From: Lamprobacter modestohalophilus
GTDB lineage: Bacteria > Pseudomonadota > Gammaproteobacteria > Chromatiales > Chromatiaceae
NCBI RefSeq assembly: GCF_016583905.1
Contig: NZ_NRRY01000001.1
Location: 186,001-250,000 of the forward strand
Length of the DNA stretch: 64,000 nt
Direction: 5' to 3'
This document shows, piece by piece, positions 35,860 to 45,369 of this stretch. The position numbers and the translations under genes were made by a program. The notes beneath the pieces were generated by a model, which was given only the letters and a program-made list of their open reading frames with translations, was not told the origin of the DNA and did no database searches. Every line of letters starts with the position of its first letter. Positions within the stretch are counted from its first letter, which is position 1.

Positions 35860-36648
35860 TCAGTGATCACTCGGCACCAGATCGCGGTAGGCGTGCCAGG
35901 TTGCATGGCCGACCAGCGGCATGGCGATCGCGAGGCCGACGTAGAAGGTTAGCAAACCGAGGCCGATGAAGAAGACGATCAGTAGCGCCCACAGCGTCAT
36001 CGGTGCCCAGTTCTGAGTCACCGCCTTCACGCTCGTGCGGATTGCGGTAAAGCCATCGACCTTGCGGTCCATCAGCATCGGTACTGAGATCGCGCTGATG
36101 GCATAGGCCAGCCAAGCCAACAGGAAACCAACCGCCATGCTCGCGAAGGCGAAGGCGTTGTGCTCCCCAGATAGGAAAACGGTGCTGAAAAAGTTTTCCA
36201 GCGGCGGGTGCATGCCGGTGTAGAGCAGCGCGAAGAGCACGAAGTTCGACATCATCCACAGCTGCATGATGATCAGCAGGCCGGCGGTGATGACCCCGAG
36301 CTGGGCCTGATTCCGACGCCAGGCCTCAAGCGCGCTACAGAACTGGATCGGCTCGTTACGCTCGACATGTGCGCTCATCTGGTACAGGCCGAGACCGATG
36401 ATGGGCGCAAGGAGATAGAAGCCGGCGACCAGAAAAGGCACGATAAAGAACATGCCCTCGCTCTTCAGGCCTAGGGTGATCAGTCCGCTGATCAGCACGA
36501 TGGCGGCGCCATAGGTCAGGCTATAACGGCGGGCTGCGAGCATGTCGCGCCAGCCCTTCTCGATCCACTCCCAGGGCTGAGCGAAGCTGATCTGATTGAC
36601 GACGAAATCCTCGGCTTGGACAGCGTCAACGGCGGTGGTTTGCTCCAT
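35860..36648 (-). CDS. DUF2189 membrane protein
   Basis: 262 residues with about six hydrophobic segments (SLTYGAAIVLISGLITLGL, FFIVPFLVAGFYLLAPIIGLGLY, LGVITAGLLIIMQLWMMSN, AFASMAVGFLLAWLAYAIS, LWALLIVFFIGLGLLTFYVGLAIA). This matches DUF2189, an integral inner-membrane family of unknown role. The start at 36648 is followed by TTGCTCCATC-complement and no strong ribosome site. It is a single gene between the two-component pair and DUF349. Confidence 0.85.
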   Translation of the reverse strand: MEQTTAVDAVQAEDFVVNQISFAQPWEWIEKGWRDMLAARRYSLTYGAAIVLISGLITLGLKSEGMFFIVPFLVAGFYLLAPIIGLGLYQMSAHVERNEPIQFCSALEAWRRNQAQLGVITAGLLIIMQLWMMSNFVLFALLYTGMHPPLENFFSTVFLSGEHNAFAFASMAVGFLLAWLAYAISAISVPMLMDRKVDGFTAIRTSVKAVTQNWAPMTLWALLIVFFIGLGLLTFYVGLAIAMPLVGHATWHAYRDLVPSDH

Positions 36649-37175
36649 CGCGAATTCCTCCGGTATTTATTTTGGTCTCGGGATACAAGCCTAGGCTCGA
36701 TGCCATCGGTGCCATGCAGTAGGGGCGTGATGACTCAGAATCGAGCCCTGGTGGCGGGGCCTTAGCCGGGCTCCGCGTTATTGTTGTTATCGGATCGTTG
36801 CGGTTCAGCTTAAGGTAACAGGCTGGTGGTGCTAATTTTTCGGGCTCTGCGCTGCAGCGACGTTGGGGTTTTGTGAATGCCTGCGACGCCCATAATTTGG
36901 TCTAGTCACTGATAAAACGCAAGGTATATCGGTCAATATTGTGCAGATCAGTGGAAAACTGCGCAAAATCCTGTCAACTCGAGATTCCGATGGAACTGAA
37001 GTGCCTATTTGCATTGCCAATGATGATCGGCTGCGCCTGGCGTTGATCTTGAGGCGACATCGCCCCACGGGTTGCGCGCGGCTGAGCCGATTGAGCGCCA
37101 GATTCGTGTGGAACAGGCCTCCGACAAACCGGTTAGCCAGTCGGTGACCCGACCCTCTGGCTGCTCGGTGAAGGA
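36649..37175. other. 527-bp gap between DUF2189 and DUF349 genes
   Basis: No convincing gene. A short frame (36941-37147) has no recognisable product. A GAGCCC/GGGCTC stem lies at 36743-36773 without a T-run. The gap should hold the DUF2189 promoter and the 3' end of the DUF349 transcript. Confidence 0.5.
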
Positions 37176-40100
37176 CTAAGCCCCACCCGGGCTCGCATTG
37201 GCTTGCGAGGCGCCTTCAAACAGCGCCCGCTTGATCCGATCGAAGCGTGCATCCAGGGCCGTTGACGCGGCTGCCGGGGAGCTCAGATACCAGTCACGGA
37301 GCAGGGCGGCGCTATCGTCATTGCCGTTCGTCTCGCCGTCGCCCATCCGATCGCGCAAGCGCTCGACCTGGCGTTGCATGCGTTCGGTCTGTAAGTGCTC
37401 TGGCGATGGGACCTGACTGATGATCTCGAGACTCAGGCACAGGGTCTCACGCCGAGCCAGGTTCTCGTTGAGCAGCGCGGCGAGCCTGCTGCGTTGACCC
37501 GGCTCGCGGCAACCGCTCAGCACCCGATCGAATGCCTTATCCATCGCTGCTGCGAGATCAGCGTCCTCGACGCTCGGCAGGGCCTCCCAGCCCTGCTTGA
37601 GCTGCTCGCAGTCGTGTCTCTCGTGAGTCTCGTCTTCAATGGGCGTCGTCGTGTCGATGGCGTCGCCGGTTGCTTCAGCGGTGCTCTCAGCGGTTGCGCT
37701 TGGCGCCGCCGCGGTGAGCCGGCGGCCAGCACTATCACAATAAGCAGCCCGCGTGGCCAGGTGCTCGAGCCCCGCCCAGCGCTGTGCCTCATGCAGACCG
37801 GCGAGTCGGTCTTTGGCCGCTGCAAGGCCTTCGCGCCATTGACGATTCAGTGCCGACTGGACTTGGCGAGGAACCGGCAGCGCCTCCGTGTCGCTCCAGC
37901 GCATCTTCAATTCGCGGATCTGTTGCTCGAGCGCCTCCGGTGACTGGATGCCTGCTGACTGGATACCTGCAGCGTCGACCAATGCCAAGAGGTCTTGGCA
38001 GATGGCCTCTCGTGTCGCCTGATGTTCACGGAGGCTTGCATCGCGCGCCTCGGACTCGGCGGCTCGGCGGGCAAAGATCGCATCGCTTGCCGTGCGGAAC
38101 TGCTGCCAAAGTGCATTCTCCTCGCGATGCCGCGCCGGCACGGTGGTCTGCCATCGGCTTTGCAGCTGCTTTGCGGCGTCGATCGCTTTGCGCAGATCTT
38201 GCTCATCGGCAAGCGCGCGCATCTGCTCGAGCAGTTCCTGTTTCTCCGCTTGGTTGCGCTCGCGCTCCTCGGCTAGGCTGCGATCGAGCCGCCGCAGTGC
38301 GCGTCGGAAGTGGCCTTCAATCGCGCGATCGCGGGCGCCCTGATGATCGCCGCCAGGGGCCTCGATCAGACGACTCCAGGCCTGGCGCATCTCGCGCTCG
38401 GCACGGTGCAGCTTCTTCCAATCAACGCGCTGCCAGTCGACCTTGGCGAGGAAGTCTTCGAGCCGCTTCGCCAGTGCCTCGCGCTGCTTGCGGTTCTCGC
38501 TGCGCAGCGCCGTCTGGGCCTCGAGATAGGGACGGCAGCGCTCGCGGATCTGCTCCGCGGCCTGCCGAAACCGCTCCCAGAGCGCATCATCGGCGGGGGC
38601 GCCTTGGCGGTCGAGCGCTTGCCATTGGCTCTTGAGCTCCTCCAAGCGATTGATGCTGGGCTCATCGGCGTGCTCGGTGTCGGCGGCCAAGGCCTCGATC
38701 TGGGCGCAGATCTGCGCGCGATGCTCGTCGGTGCTCCAGCGTCGCCAGTGGCGTAGCTCGCGGAGCTGCGGTGCAATCTGTTTCAGGCGCTCATCGGTGG
38801 CGGACAAGATGTCGCGCCCAACGCCTGCTGCGCGGCTATGATCGAGAGTCGCGCTGATGCTCTGATACAGCGGGTCGGCCTTCTTCAGCTCGCCTTGGTT
38901 AAGGTGCTGCTCCAATTCGGTGAGACGCTCGGGCAGGCTGTCGAGTTTGCGTAACAGCTGTTTTTGATGTCGCTCGAAGCGTTGCTCCAGACGCGCTAGC
39001 CGCTGGTCGATCTCTTCCAGTGTGGTCAGCTGGGGCTGTGCTTTGGTTTTGACCTCCGCGGTATCAGCAGCAGTGCTTGTATCGGCCGCGATCTCGGACC
39101 CGCTCGATGCGGCGGCAAATGCTGGCTTGTTTGGCAAGCGACGGCGCCGTTTGCGTAAGGCGTCGAGGGTGCGCTGATCAGGTACCGCGTTACGCTCGCT
39201 TTGTCGGCGCAGATCGGCAAGCAGCTGTTCTGCTGTCTGCTGTGCCTGGTCTGCCTGGCCTGCCTGGTTTTCCTGCTCTGCCTGCGCATGCTGTTGGCGT
39301 TGTCGGCGCTGTGCTCGGAGCGCACGCTCGGCTTGCCGATAGGCCTGCGCGAGTGCGGGGTGGTCGTCTCCTGCTTGCCTTTCGGCGCTCTGCCAAGCGG
39401 TTTGCAGACCTTGTAGCTCCTGCTCGAGGTCGCTCGGGTCAAGCTCGGGTGCTCGTGTAACGAGCGCCTGCAGTGCTTCGATCAGCGCCTCCTGGTCCTG
39501 GTCGCTAACGGCTATTGGTTCAGCTTGTTGCTCAATCTCCTGCTCGGCGCCAGGCGCTGCCCGACCCTCGGTCGGATGTTCAGCCTGGCTTTCTTGCTCG
39601 GCCACAGGCGGTGCCGCTTGTGCCTGCAGGTAGGTCTGATAGTCGGCTAGGAAGCGCTGCCGCAGATGCTCGAAGCGGTCGCGCAAAGCCTGATCCGCAT
39701 CCGTCTCGATCGTCTGCCATTGCTGCTCGAGGTGCCCGAGCACGGCGCGATCCTGCAGCCAGTTGTCGTAGCGACCCAGCCCTTCCAGACGCTCGCAGAG
39801 GGTGGTGCCGAGTGCTCGCGCGCGTTGCGGGCGTTCTTCTTGCTCGATGAGCTGCTTGAGTCGCTCGCGCACGAGCCGGTAGACGCGTTTGTCGCGTTTG
39901 CCGATGGCCTTGACGATCTGCTCCAGCGCCTGCTTCTGTTGCACGCGCTCGGCGGCGGCGAGCCGATTGCCGGCGACCGCGTCGTTGATTGCGCATCCCG
40001 TCAGGACCGCGGCATCCTCGAGCTGGCTGATCGCGGCGAGACGCAGCTCAGCGTCACTGGCTTGGGTTGCGGCTTGCTCGAGCAGGCCCGGGTTGGCTGC

Positions 40101-40373
40101 GCGGCTCAGCTCGGCGAGCCGTGCCTCGAGCTGTGGCGCGTTGGCGTCGAGTCCGCACAGCAGCCGTCGGTAGCGCGCCTCGGCGAGCTCGCGCACGCCA
40201 GCGTCGTGGTCGGCATCGGCGAGGTCTCGCAGACGCCTGAGGTCGGTCAGTTGTCGGCAGGCATTCCGGCGGACGTTGACATCGGTACTCTCGAGTGCGG
40301 TCGCGACCTCCATCTGTTGAGCGGCGGGGGCCTTGGACTCGGCGCGGCGGCCGAACAGACGTTTCAGCAACAT
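37176..40373 (-). CDS. Large DUF349-domain protein
   Basis: 1065 residues, highly charged and helical. Several DUF349 repeats are visible, for example LEELKSQWQALDRQGAPAD...LWERFRQAAEQIRERC and IDAAKQLQSRWQTTVPA...LWQQFRTASDAIFARR. The N-terminal ~120 residues (GRRAESKAPAAQQMEVATAL, CRQLTDLRRLRDLADADHD) look like HEAT-type repeats. Gln/Ala-rich linkers (RRQRQQHAQAEQENQAGQA) separate the parts. DUF349 proteins are of unknown function and often long coiled coils. Probably a cytoplasmic scaffold; nothing here tells its partner. Confidence 0.9.
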   Translation of the reverse strand: MLLKRLFGRRAESKAPAAQQMEVATALESTDVNVRRNACRQLTDLRRLRDLADADHDAGVRELAEARYRRLLCGLDANAPQLEARLAELSRAANPGLLEQAATQASDAELRLAAISQLEDAAVLTGCAINDAVAGNRLAAAERVQQKQALEQIVKAIGKRDKRVYRLVRERLKQLIEQEERPQRARALGTTLCERLEGLGRYDNWLQDRAVLGHLEQQWQTIETDADQALRDRFEHLRQRFLADYQTYLQAQAAPPVAEQESQAEHPTEGRAAPGAEQEIEQQAEPIAVSDQDQEALIEALQALVTRAPELDPSDLEQELQGLQTAWQSAERQAGDDHPALAQAYRQAERALRAQRRQRQQHAQAEQENQAGQADQAQQTAEQLLADLRRQSERNAVPDQRTLDALRKRRRRLPNKPAFAAASSGSEIAADTSTAADTAEVKTKAQPQLTTLEEIDQRLARLEQRFERHQKQLLRKLDSLPERLTELEQHLNQGELKKADPLYQSISATLDHSRAAGVGRDILSATDERLKQIAPQLRELRHWRRWSTDEHRAQICAQIEALAADTEHADEPSINRLEELKSQWQALDRQGAPADDALWERFRQAAEQIRERCRPYLEAQTALRSENRKQREALAKRLEDFLAKVDWQRVDWKKLHRAEREMRQAWSRLIEAPGGDHQGARDRAIEGHFRRALRRLDRSLAEERERNQAEKQELLEQMRALADEQDLRKAIDAAKQLQSRWQTTVPARHREENALWQQFRTASDAIFARRAAESEARDASLREHQATREAICQDLLALVDAAGIQSAGIQSPEALEQQIRELKMRWSDTEALPVPRQVQSALNRQWREGLAAAKDRLAGLHEAQRWAGLEHLATRAAYCDSAGRRLTAAAPSATAESTAEATGDAIDTTTPIEDETHERHDCEQLKQGWEALPSVEDADLAAAMDKAFDRVLSGCREPGQRSRLAALLNENLARRETLCLSLEIISQVPSPEHLQTERMQRQVERLRDRMGDGETNGNDDSAALLRDWYLSSPAAASTALDARFDRIKRALFEGASQANASPGGA

Positions 40374-40458
40374 GGTAGCGAGGGGAAGGTGGCGGCAAGG
40401 TGACCGGCCATTGTATACCGCTCAAGGCTGGTCGACGGATGCTGCGATCATGCTGTGA

Positions 40459-41106
40459 TCAACCGCTGCGTCGCTCGCCGACGAAGGGATTGGTTCGGCG
40501 CTCTTCTCCTAGGGTTCCCATCGGGCCATGCCCCGGGATGAAGCGGACTTCATCGCCGAGCGGAAATAAGCGCTCTCGGATCGAGGCGAGTAGTTGCGCG
40601 TGGTCCCCGCGCGGGAAGTCGGTGCGGCCGATCGCGCCTCGGAATAGCACATCGCCAACCTGCGCCAGGCCTGCGGCGCGATCAAAGAACACGAGATGGC
40701 CGGGCGTGTGGCCTGGGCAGTGCAACACTTCGAGGCTGCGCTCGCCGAGCTGCAACTGCTGGCCATGCTCGAGCCATTGGTCGGGGCTGAACGCGGACTG
40801 CGGCGGGAAGCCGAACATCTGTGCCTGTTGTGGCAGCGCATCAAGCCAGAAGGCGTCGTCGCGATGCGGTCCGATGATCGGCAGATTGAGCTGTGCCGCG
40901 AGCTCGGGCGCGGCGCCGACATGGTCCAGATGGCCATGGGTGAGCAGGATCATGCGTGGTGTGGCGTTGAGACGCTCCAAGGCGGCGATAATCCGCGCTG
41001 GCTCGCCGCCCGGATCGACAATGGCGCTCTCCCGCGTTGTTGGGCAGATCAACAGCGTGCAATTCTGCTCGAAGGGCGTGACGGGGATGATCTCAAACTG
41101 CATCAC
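40459..41106 (-). CDS. MBL-fold metallo-hydrolase (glyoxalase II-like, YcbL type)
   Basis: 215 residues with the metal motif LTHGHLDHVG, HCPGHTPGHLVF, GDVLFRGAIGRTDFP and FIPGHGPMGTLGEERRTNPF, the short YcbL form of glyoxalase II. Likely hydrolyses thioesters such as S-lactoylglutathione, with two Zn or Fe ions. Its start overlaps the RDD gene's stop by 4 bp, so both belong to one transcript from the RDD gene. Confidence 0.9.
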   Translation of the reverse strand: MMQFEIIPVTPFEQNCTLLICPTTRESAIVDPGGEPARIIAALERLNATPRMILLTHGHLDHVGAAPELAAQLNLPIIGPHRDDAFWLDALPQQAQMFGFPPQSAFSPDQWLEHGQQLQLGERSLEVLHCPGHTPGHLVFFDRAAGLAQVGDVLFRGAIGRTDFPRGDHAQLLASIRERLFPLGDEVRFIPGHGPMGTLGEERRTNPFVGERRSG

Positions 41107-41681
41107 TTGGACTCCTGGCTGGCGCGAGAGCTGGAGCTGGAGCTAACGCTGGAACTTGGGCCTGAACTGCCGCTGCTGCTTCCATTGTTGCTGCCGTTGC
41201 CGTTGCCGTCGCTGCTAAGCAGCGTGGTGCTGCCGGCGCCCTTGCTCAGCAACAGCGTGCGGGTGCCGGCAAGGCGGTCGTACCAGGTGAGTCGGTCGCG
41301 ATCGAACAGCATCCACCAGAGGCCGAGGCCGGCTGGTGCTAGGGTCAGGATGGCGAAGCCGATGCGGCGTAGTGCATCGACACTGCTGAGCGGCGAGCCG
41401 TCTTCGCGCAGGATGAGCAATCGCCAGGCGCGCATGGCCAAGGTCTGGCGGCCAGCGGTCCAGAAGTAGAGATAGTAGCCAACGATGACTGCAATCAGGT
41501 AGAGCTGAAACAGGAAGCCAGCGACGCCCTGGGTGAGGTCAGCGCCGGTGAGACTCTGCACCAAGATGGTGTAGACGAAGGCGGCAGCAAAGAGTACAGA
41601 AGCGACCAGCAGTAGGTCGTAGAGGATGGCGGCTAGGCGGCGCAGTAGCCCTGGGCCCTGTGTCTGGGAGAGGTCAGTCAT
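41103..41681 (-). CDS. RDD-family membrane protein with Ser/Gly-rich tail
   Basis: 192 residues from the ATG at 41681 (MTDLSQTQGPGLLRRLAAILYDLLL). Typical RDD order: Arg-Leu...Asp motif in helix 1, helices FAAAFVYTILVQSL and LFQLYLIAVIVGYYLYFW, a QTLAMRAWRLLIL, and a final helix FAILTLAPAGLGLWWMLF. The last ~45 residues are Asn/Gly/Ser-rich (GNGNGSNNGSSSGSSGP), a low-complexity tail that neighbours in the family do not usually have. Transport or envelope role is presumed. Confidence 0.85.
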   Translation of the reverse strand: MTDLSQTQGPGLLRRLAAILYDLLLVASVLFAAAFVYTILVQSLTGADLTQGVAGFLFQLYLIAVIVGYYLYFWTAGRQTLAMRAWRLLILREDGSPLSSVDALRRIGFAILTLAPAGLGLWWMLFDRDRLTWYDRLAGTRTLLLSKGAGSTTLLSSDGNGNGSNNGSSSGSSGPSSSVSSSSSSRASQESK

Positions 41682-41932
41682 TCGGTATCTCGAAGTGTGT
41701 TCTGGGCTGCAGGTTGCTTGGTCAGGCAACCTTACCGAGGCGGCGGGTCTTCTGGCTAGCACTGCATTGTGGCGGCTGATGGGGCCTGATCGGCTAGACT
41801 ATCGGCTCGACTGGTGGTTCGGATTTGGGCAGGATGCTGGCATTCCGCGACCTTGGCATCGACGCGCCTGATCGAAATCGCTTGGGTCGCTATCTTCCTG
41901 AACGGAGCCATTCGCTTGCAACTGGTGGCGTT

Positions 41933-44599
41933 GTGAAACTACCCCGCATCAGCGTCAAACCGACCCTCTTTACTGTACTGCGCCGTTTACCGATGCCGGT
42001 GATCAGCATCTTAATCGGCCTGATGGCTGGCCTGGCGGTCTGGATTACCTTGGATCAGGTGCAGAGTCGGGCGGTTGAGCGCATCTTTGGACGTGAGCTG
42101 TCGATGCGTCTGGACTTGAGGGCGCGCGAGAGTCTGATTCGTTTTGATCAGTATATGGCCAACTATGCGTCAACGACCCGTCTGTTGGCGAACCATCGGC
42201 GTCTCGCGCAGTACCTGGAGCCGCTGTTTTGGTTCCCGGGCGAGGTCGTCGATCCAGTGATCTATGCCGGCTTCCGTCCGTTCTGGCTGCCGGATGTGTT
42301 TGGCCGAAATGCACTGTTGGCGCCGAGCCATGTGCTGCTGGTGGACTCACGCGGTCTGGTGCGCGAGGTCTATCAGTCCGGCGAGCAGTCTTTGCCGGCG
42401 GAGTTGACCAATGATCTGGGTGAATGGCTGAGTGATCTCGATGAGGTGCGGACCGTGCTGGCGCGCTTCGATGACAGCCCCTTCCTCGTGGTGAGCGACC
42501 GTGTCGAGGATGCGAGCGGCTATACCATGGGCAGTTTGGTGGTGCTGGTGCCGGTGGATGCTGCTTTTCTGGCCGCTTCTGAGGGCAGTTTCTCGGCCGA
42601 CAGCTCGGCGGTGGCGCTGGTCGACGCCGACGAGCAGCGCATTCTTGCCAGCAACGAGCCCGAGCAGCTGATTCCGGGAACCTTGCTCAACGAATGGGGC
42701 GATGAGTTCTTGGTGACCTCGCAGTCGCTGCCCGCCTACGAAGGCTCGAACTGGAACATCCTGTTTGCGACCTTCATCCCGCAGCGCAGTGTGGCCAAGA
42801 TGTCGAGTAAGGTGATTGATTTCGAGCGCAACCAGCGCCTGATCGCCGCGTTGGTCTTCATCACGGTCTTTACGCTGGTCATCTACCTGGTCTCGGCACG
42901 CCTCAACAAGGTGTTGAAGCGCATGACGCGCTTTTCTCAGCGGGCGCTCGGGATCGACCAGCCGGGCTTCAAAGGGGGCGGTAACCAGCTGCTGCTGTTA
43001 GAAGAATGGATGCAGCACTTCACTTCGTTGGTGCTGCGTGCGCGTGAGGAGATGCGGCGCAAGCACGAGCACGAGATGCGCGAGACGGAGGCATTGAAGG
43101 CGGCCATCATGGAGGCGTCGCTGGATTCGATCGTGACCCTGAACCGTGCCGGCTCGGTGATCGACTACAATCCGACCGCGGAGTACACCCTCGGCTTTGA
43201 TCGCGATCAGATCATCGGTACTGATTTCGTGCGCGCCTTCATCGCCCCTAGCGATCGTGCCAATTTCATCGGGCTGTTGCAGGAATCGCGTCGCCGTGGC
43301 CCACTCGGCGATCGGCCGCACGCGCGCACCGAGCTGCGCGCGGTGCGTAACAACGAGCAGCTGTTCCCGATCGAGATCTCGATCGTGCCGATCGCGCTCG
43401 ACGATGAGCCGGTTTATACGCTCTATATCCACGACATTACCAAGCGCAAGGAGGCCGAGCGCGAGATCAAAGGCCTCGCTCGCTTTGCCAGCGAGAGCCC
43501 GAGCCCGATCTTGCGAGTCAATGGCGCCGCCCGCATCGTCTATGCGAATGCATCTAGCCAGCCGTTGATGACGGCCTGGGAGACCGAGCCCGGCGGACCA
43601 TTGCCAGCGCGTTGGTGTGATCAGGTGAGGGAGACGCTCGAGGGTGGCGAGACGCGCGAGTACGAAGACGATCTGGGCAGCACGATCTACTCGCTGCTAT
43701 TCGTGCCGATTCAAGACCTTGGGTATGTCAACATCTACGCGCGCGACATCACCGCTGTGCGTCGGGCCGAACAGGAGTCGCGTCAGCATCAGGCAGAGCT
43801 GGTCCATGTCTGCCGATTGAGTACCATGGGCGAGGTCGCGACCGGGATGGCGCATGAGCTCAATCAGCCACTGTCGGCGATCGTCAACTACGCCAACGGT
43901 GCGAGCCGTCGGCTGAAAAGTGGTCAAGATGAGCACGCGCCGCTGATCGACGCGATGGCGCACATCTCCGGGCAGGCCCAGCGCGCTGGCGAGATCATCA
44001 AGCGGTTACGGGCGTTGGTCGGCAAACAGCAGCCGATCCGCTCGGTGGTCGACCTCAATCTGCTGGTGCGCGAGGTCTGTAGCTTCGTCGAATTCGAGAC
44101 CGCGAAGCTCGAGATGCAGATCGAGCAGCAGCTGACCGAGGAGCCGATCCCGGTGGATGTGGACCTGGTCCAGATCGAGCAGGTGCTGCTAAACCTGGTT
44201 CGCAACGCGCTGGATGCGCTCGAGGAAATGGCGCCTGGTGAGCGTGCGCTCCTGGTCAGCACGCGGCGCGTCGGCGAGCGTGCGCTGGTGCGCGTACAGG
44301 ATAATGGACCCGGTATTCCAGCGCAGCGAATGGATCTATTGTTCGATCCCTTCTTCACCACCAAAGAAAGCGGAATGGGTATGGGGCTACCAATCAGTTT
44401 GACCATCCTCGAAGATCACAACGGCACGATCCGCGCGGAATCCGAGCCCGGTGCTGGTGCGCTGTTCGAGGTCGAGCTGCCGGTCGCCGCCGATGCGGCT
44501 GGTTCCGATGACGGACAGGCCGCGATGGCGGTGGCGCTGGCGGATGCGCGTGAGCTGAATCTGCTCGAACTTCCGCGCGCGGAAGGGACGCACGGATGA
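41933..44599 (+). CDS. Membrane PAS sensor histidine kinase, FixL/TodS-like
   Basis: About 888 residues from the GTG at 41933; TTG at 41825 and ATG at 41834 are further candidates, but the stub before the first helix (VISILIGLMAGLAVWITL) is then long. A large periplasmic sensor region lies between two helices (second LVFITVFTLVIYLVSARL), followed by a PAS domain (AIMEASLDSIVTLNRAGSV, LGFDRDQIIGTDF), a second PAS-like part, and a kinase core with His in GMAHELNQPLSAIVNYANG and N/G boxes LVRNALDALEE, DNGPGIP, GMGMGLPIS. Coupled by ATGA to a FixJ-type regulator. Signal unknown. Confidence 0.88.
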   Translation: MKLPRISVKPTLFTVLRRLPMPVISILIGLMAGLAVWITLDQVQSRAVERIFGRELSMRLDLRARESLIRFDQYMANYASTTRLLANHRRLAQYLEPLFWFPGEVVDPVIYAGFRPFWLPDVFGRNALLAPSHVLLVDSRGLVREVYQSGEQSLPAELTNDLGEWLSDLDEVRTVLARFDDSPFLVVSDRVEDASGYTMGSLVVLVPVDAAFLAASEGSFSADSSAVALVDADEQRILASNEPEQLIPGTLLNEWGDEFLVTSQSLPAYEGSNWNILFATFIPQRSVAKMSSKVIDFERNQRLIAALVFITVFTLVIYLVSARLNKVLKRMTRFSQRALGIDQPGFKGGGNQLLLLEEWMQHFTSLVLRAREEMRRKHEHEMRETEALKAAIMEASLDSIVTLNRAGSVIDYNPTAEYTLGFDRDQIIGTDFVRAFIAPSDRANFIGLLQESRRRGPLGDRPHARTELRAVRNNEQLFPIEISIVPIALDDEPVYTLYIHDITKRKEAEREIKGLARFASESPSPILRVNGAARIVYANASSQPLMTAWETEPGGPLPARWCDQVRETLEGGETREYEDDLGSTIYSLLFVPIQDLGYVNIYARDITAVRRAEQESRQHQAELVHVCRLSTMGEVATGMAHELNQPLSAIVNYANGASRRLKSGQDEHAPLIDAMAHISGQAQRAGEIIKRLRALVGKQQPIRSVVDLNLLVREVCSFVEFETAKLEMQIEQQLTEEPIPVDVDLVQIEQVLLNLVRNALDALEEMAPGERALLVSTRRVGERALVRVQDNGPGIPAQRMDLLFDPFFTTKESGMGMGLPISLTILEDHNGTIRAESEPGAGALFEVELPVAADAAGSDDGQAAMAVALADARELNLLELPRAEGTHG

Positions 44600-45210
44600 G
44601 TAAAACGCTCACCGTTTTTGTGGTCGACGACGATCAGGCCATGCGCGGCTCGTTGAAGTGGCTCATCGAGTCGGTTGGCATGCAGGTCGAGACCTTCGAC
44701 TCGGCGCATGCCTTTCTCGATGCCTATTACCCGGGCCGCGCTGGCTGTCTGCTGCTCGATGTGCGTATGCCGGTGATGAGCGGTCTCGAGTTGCAGGAGT
44801 ATCTCGGGCGGCGCGAGATTCGCATCCCGGTGATCATCATCACCGGCCATGGCGATGTTGCGATGGCGGTGAAGGCGATGAAGGCGGGCGCGGTCGACTT
44901 TATCGAGAAGCCGTTCGACGATGAGCATCTGCTGAACAGTATCCGCAATGCCCTGCAATACGACGAGCAGCATCGGGCGCTGCACGCGCGCAAGGCCGAG
45001 ATCGCGGCGCGGCTGGCTGAGTTAACGCCCCGCGAGCATGAGGTGATGGCGATGGTGACCGAGGGTCAATCGAACAAGGAGATCGCTGCGGCGCTGAACG
45101 TCAGTGCCAAGACCGTGGAGGTCCATCGGGCACGGGTGATGGACAAGATGCGTGCGGATTCGCTCGCCGAGCTGGTGCGGATGGCGTTGATCGCTGGTGG
45201 CGACGCATGA
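44596..45210 (+). CDS. FixJ/NarL-type response regulator
   Basis: 204 residues. Receiver domain: FVVDDDQAMRGSLKWLIES, phospho-acceptor Asp in LLLDVRMPVMSG, IITGHGDVAMAVKAMKAGAVDFIEKPF. The output is a LuxR-type helix-turn-helix: LTPREHEVMAMVTEGQSNKEIAAALNVSAKTVEVHRARVM. It should bind DNA and activate genes in response to the upstream kinase. Overlaps that gene by 4 bp. Targets are not visible; no matching palindrome recurs nearby. Confidence 0.95.
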   Translation: MSKTLTVFVVDDDQAMRGSLKWLIESVGMQVETFDSAHAFLDAYYPGRAGCLLLDVRMPVMSGLELQEYLGRREIRIPVIIITGHGDVAMAVKAMKAGAVDFIEKPFDDEHLLNSIRNALQYDEQHRALHARKAEIAARLAELTPREHEVMAMVTEGQSNKEIAAALNVSAKTVEVHRARVMDKMRADSLAELVRMALIAGGDA

Positions 45211-45230
45211 GCCGAGGTGAAGGCAGCGAA

Positions 45231-45293
45231 CGCGTTAACGTGAATCTCACGCGATTCATTGTTCGGGGTGGCGCAGCGCCATGAGCGTTAGGC
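45231..45293 (+). repeat. CGTTA-ended dispersed repeat, type 1 (best copy)
   Basis: Outer ends GTTAACG and CGTTAG pair as TTAACG/CGTTA; inside are hairpin TGAATC TCACGC GATTCA, linker TTCGGGG and hairpin TGGCGCAGCGCCA. It begins 21 bp after the FixJ-type regulator's stop. Confidence 0.88.
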
Positions 45294-45369
45294 AGCCAAG
45301 GCGGTGCCGGGCGCGTCCCCCGAGGTGGTCTCATGCCTGGACGCTGACAGACGGAACCCCCAGCTGCTG

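Noticed and set aside
36941-37147. 68-codon frame in the 36.6-37.2 kb gap
   Set aside because: No ribosome site, no family resemblance; composition does not look like a gene.
37784-38635. 283-codon plus-strand frame opposite DUF349
   Set aside because: Arg/Pro/Ala-rich shadow of a conserved minus-strand gene.
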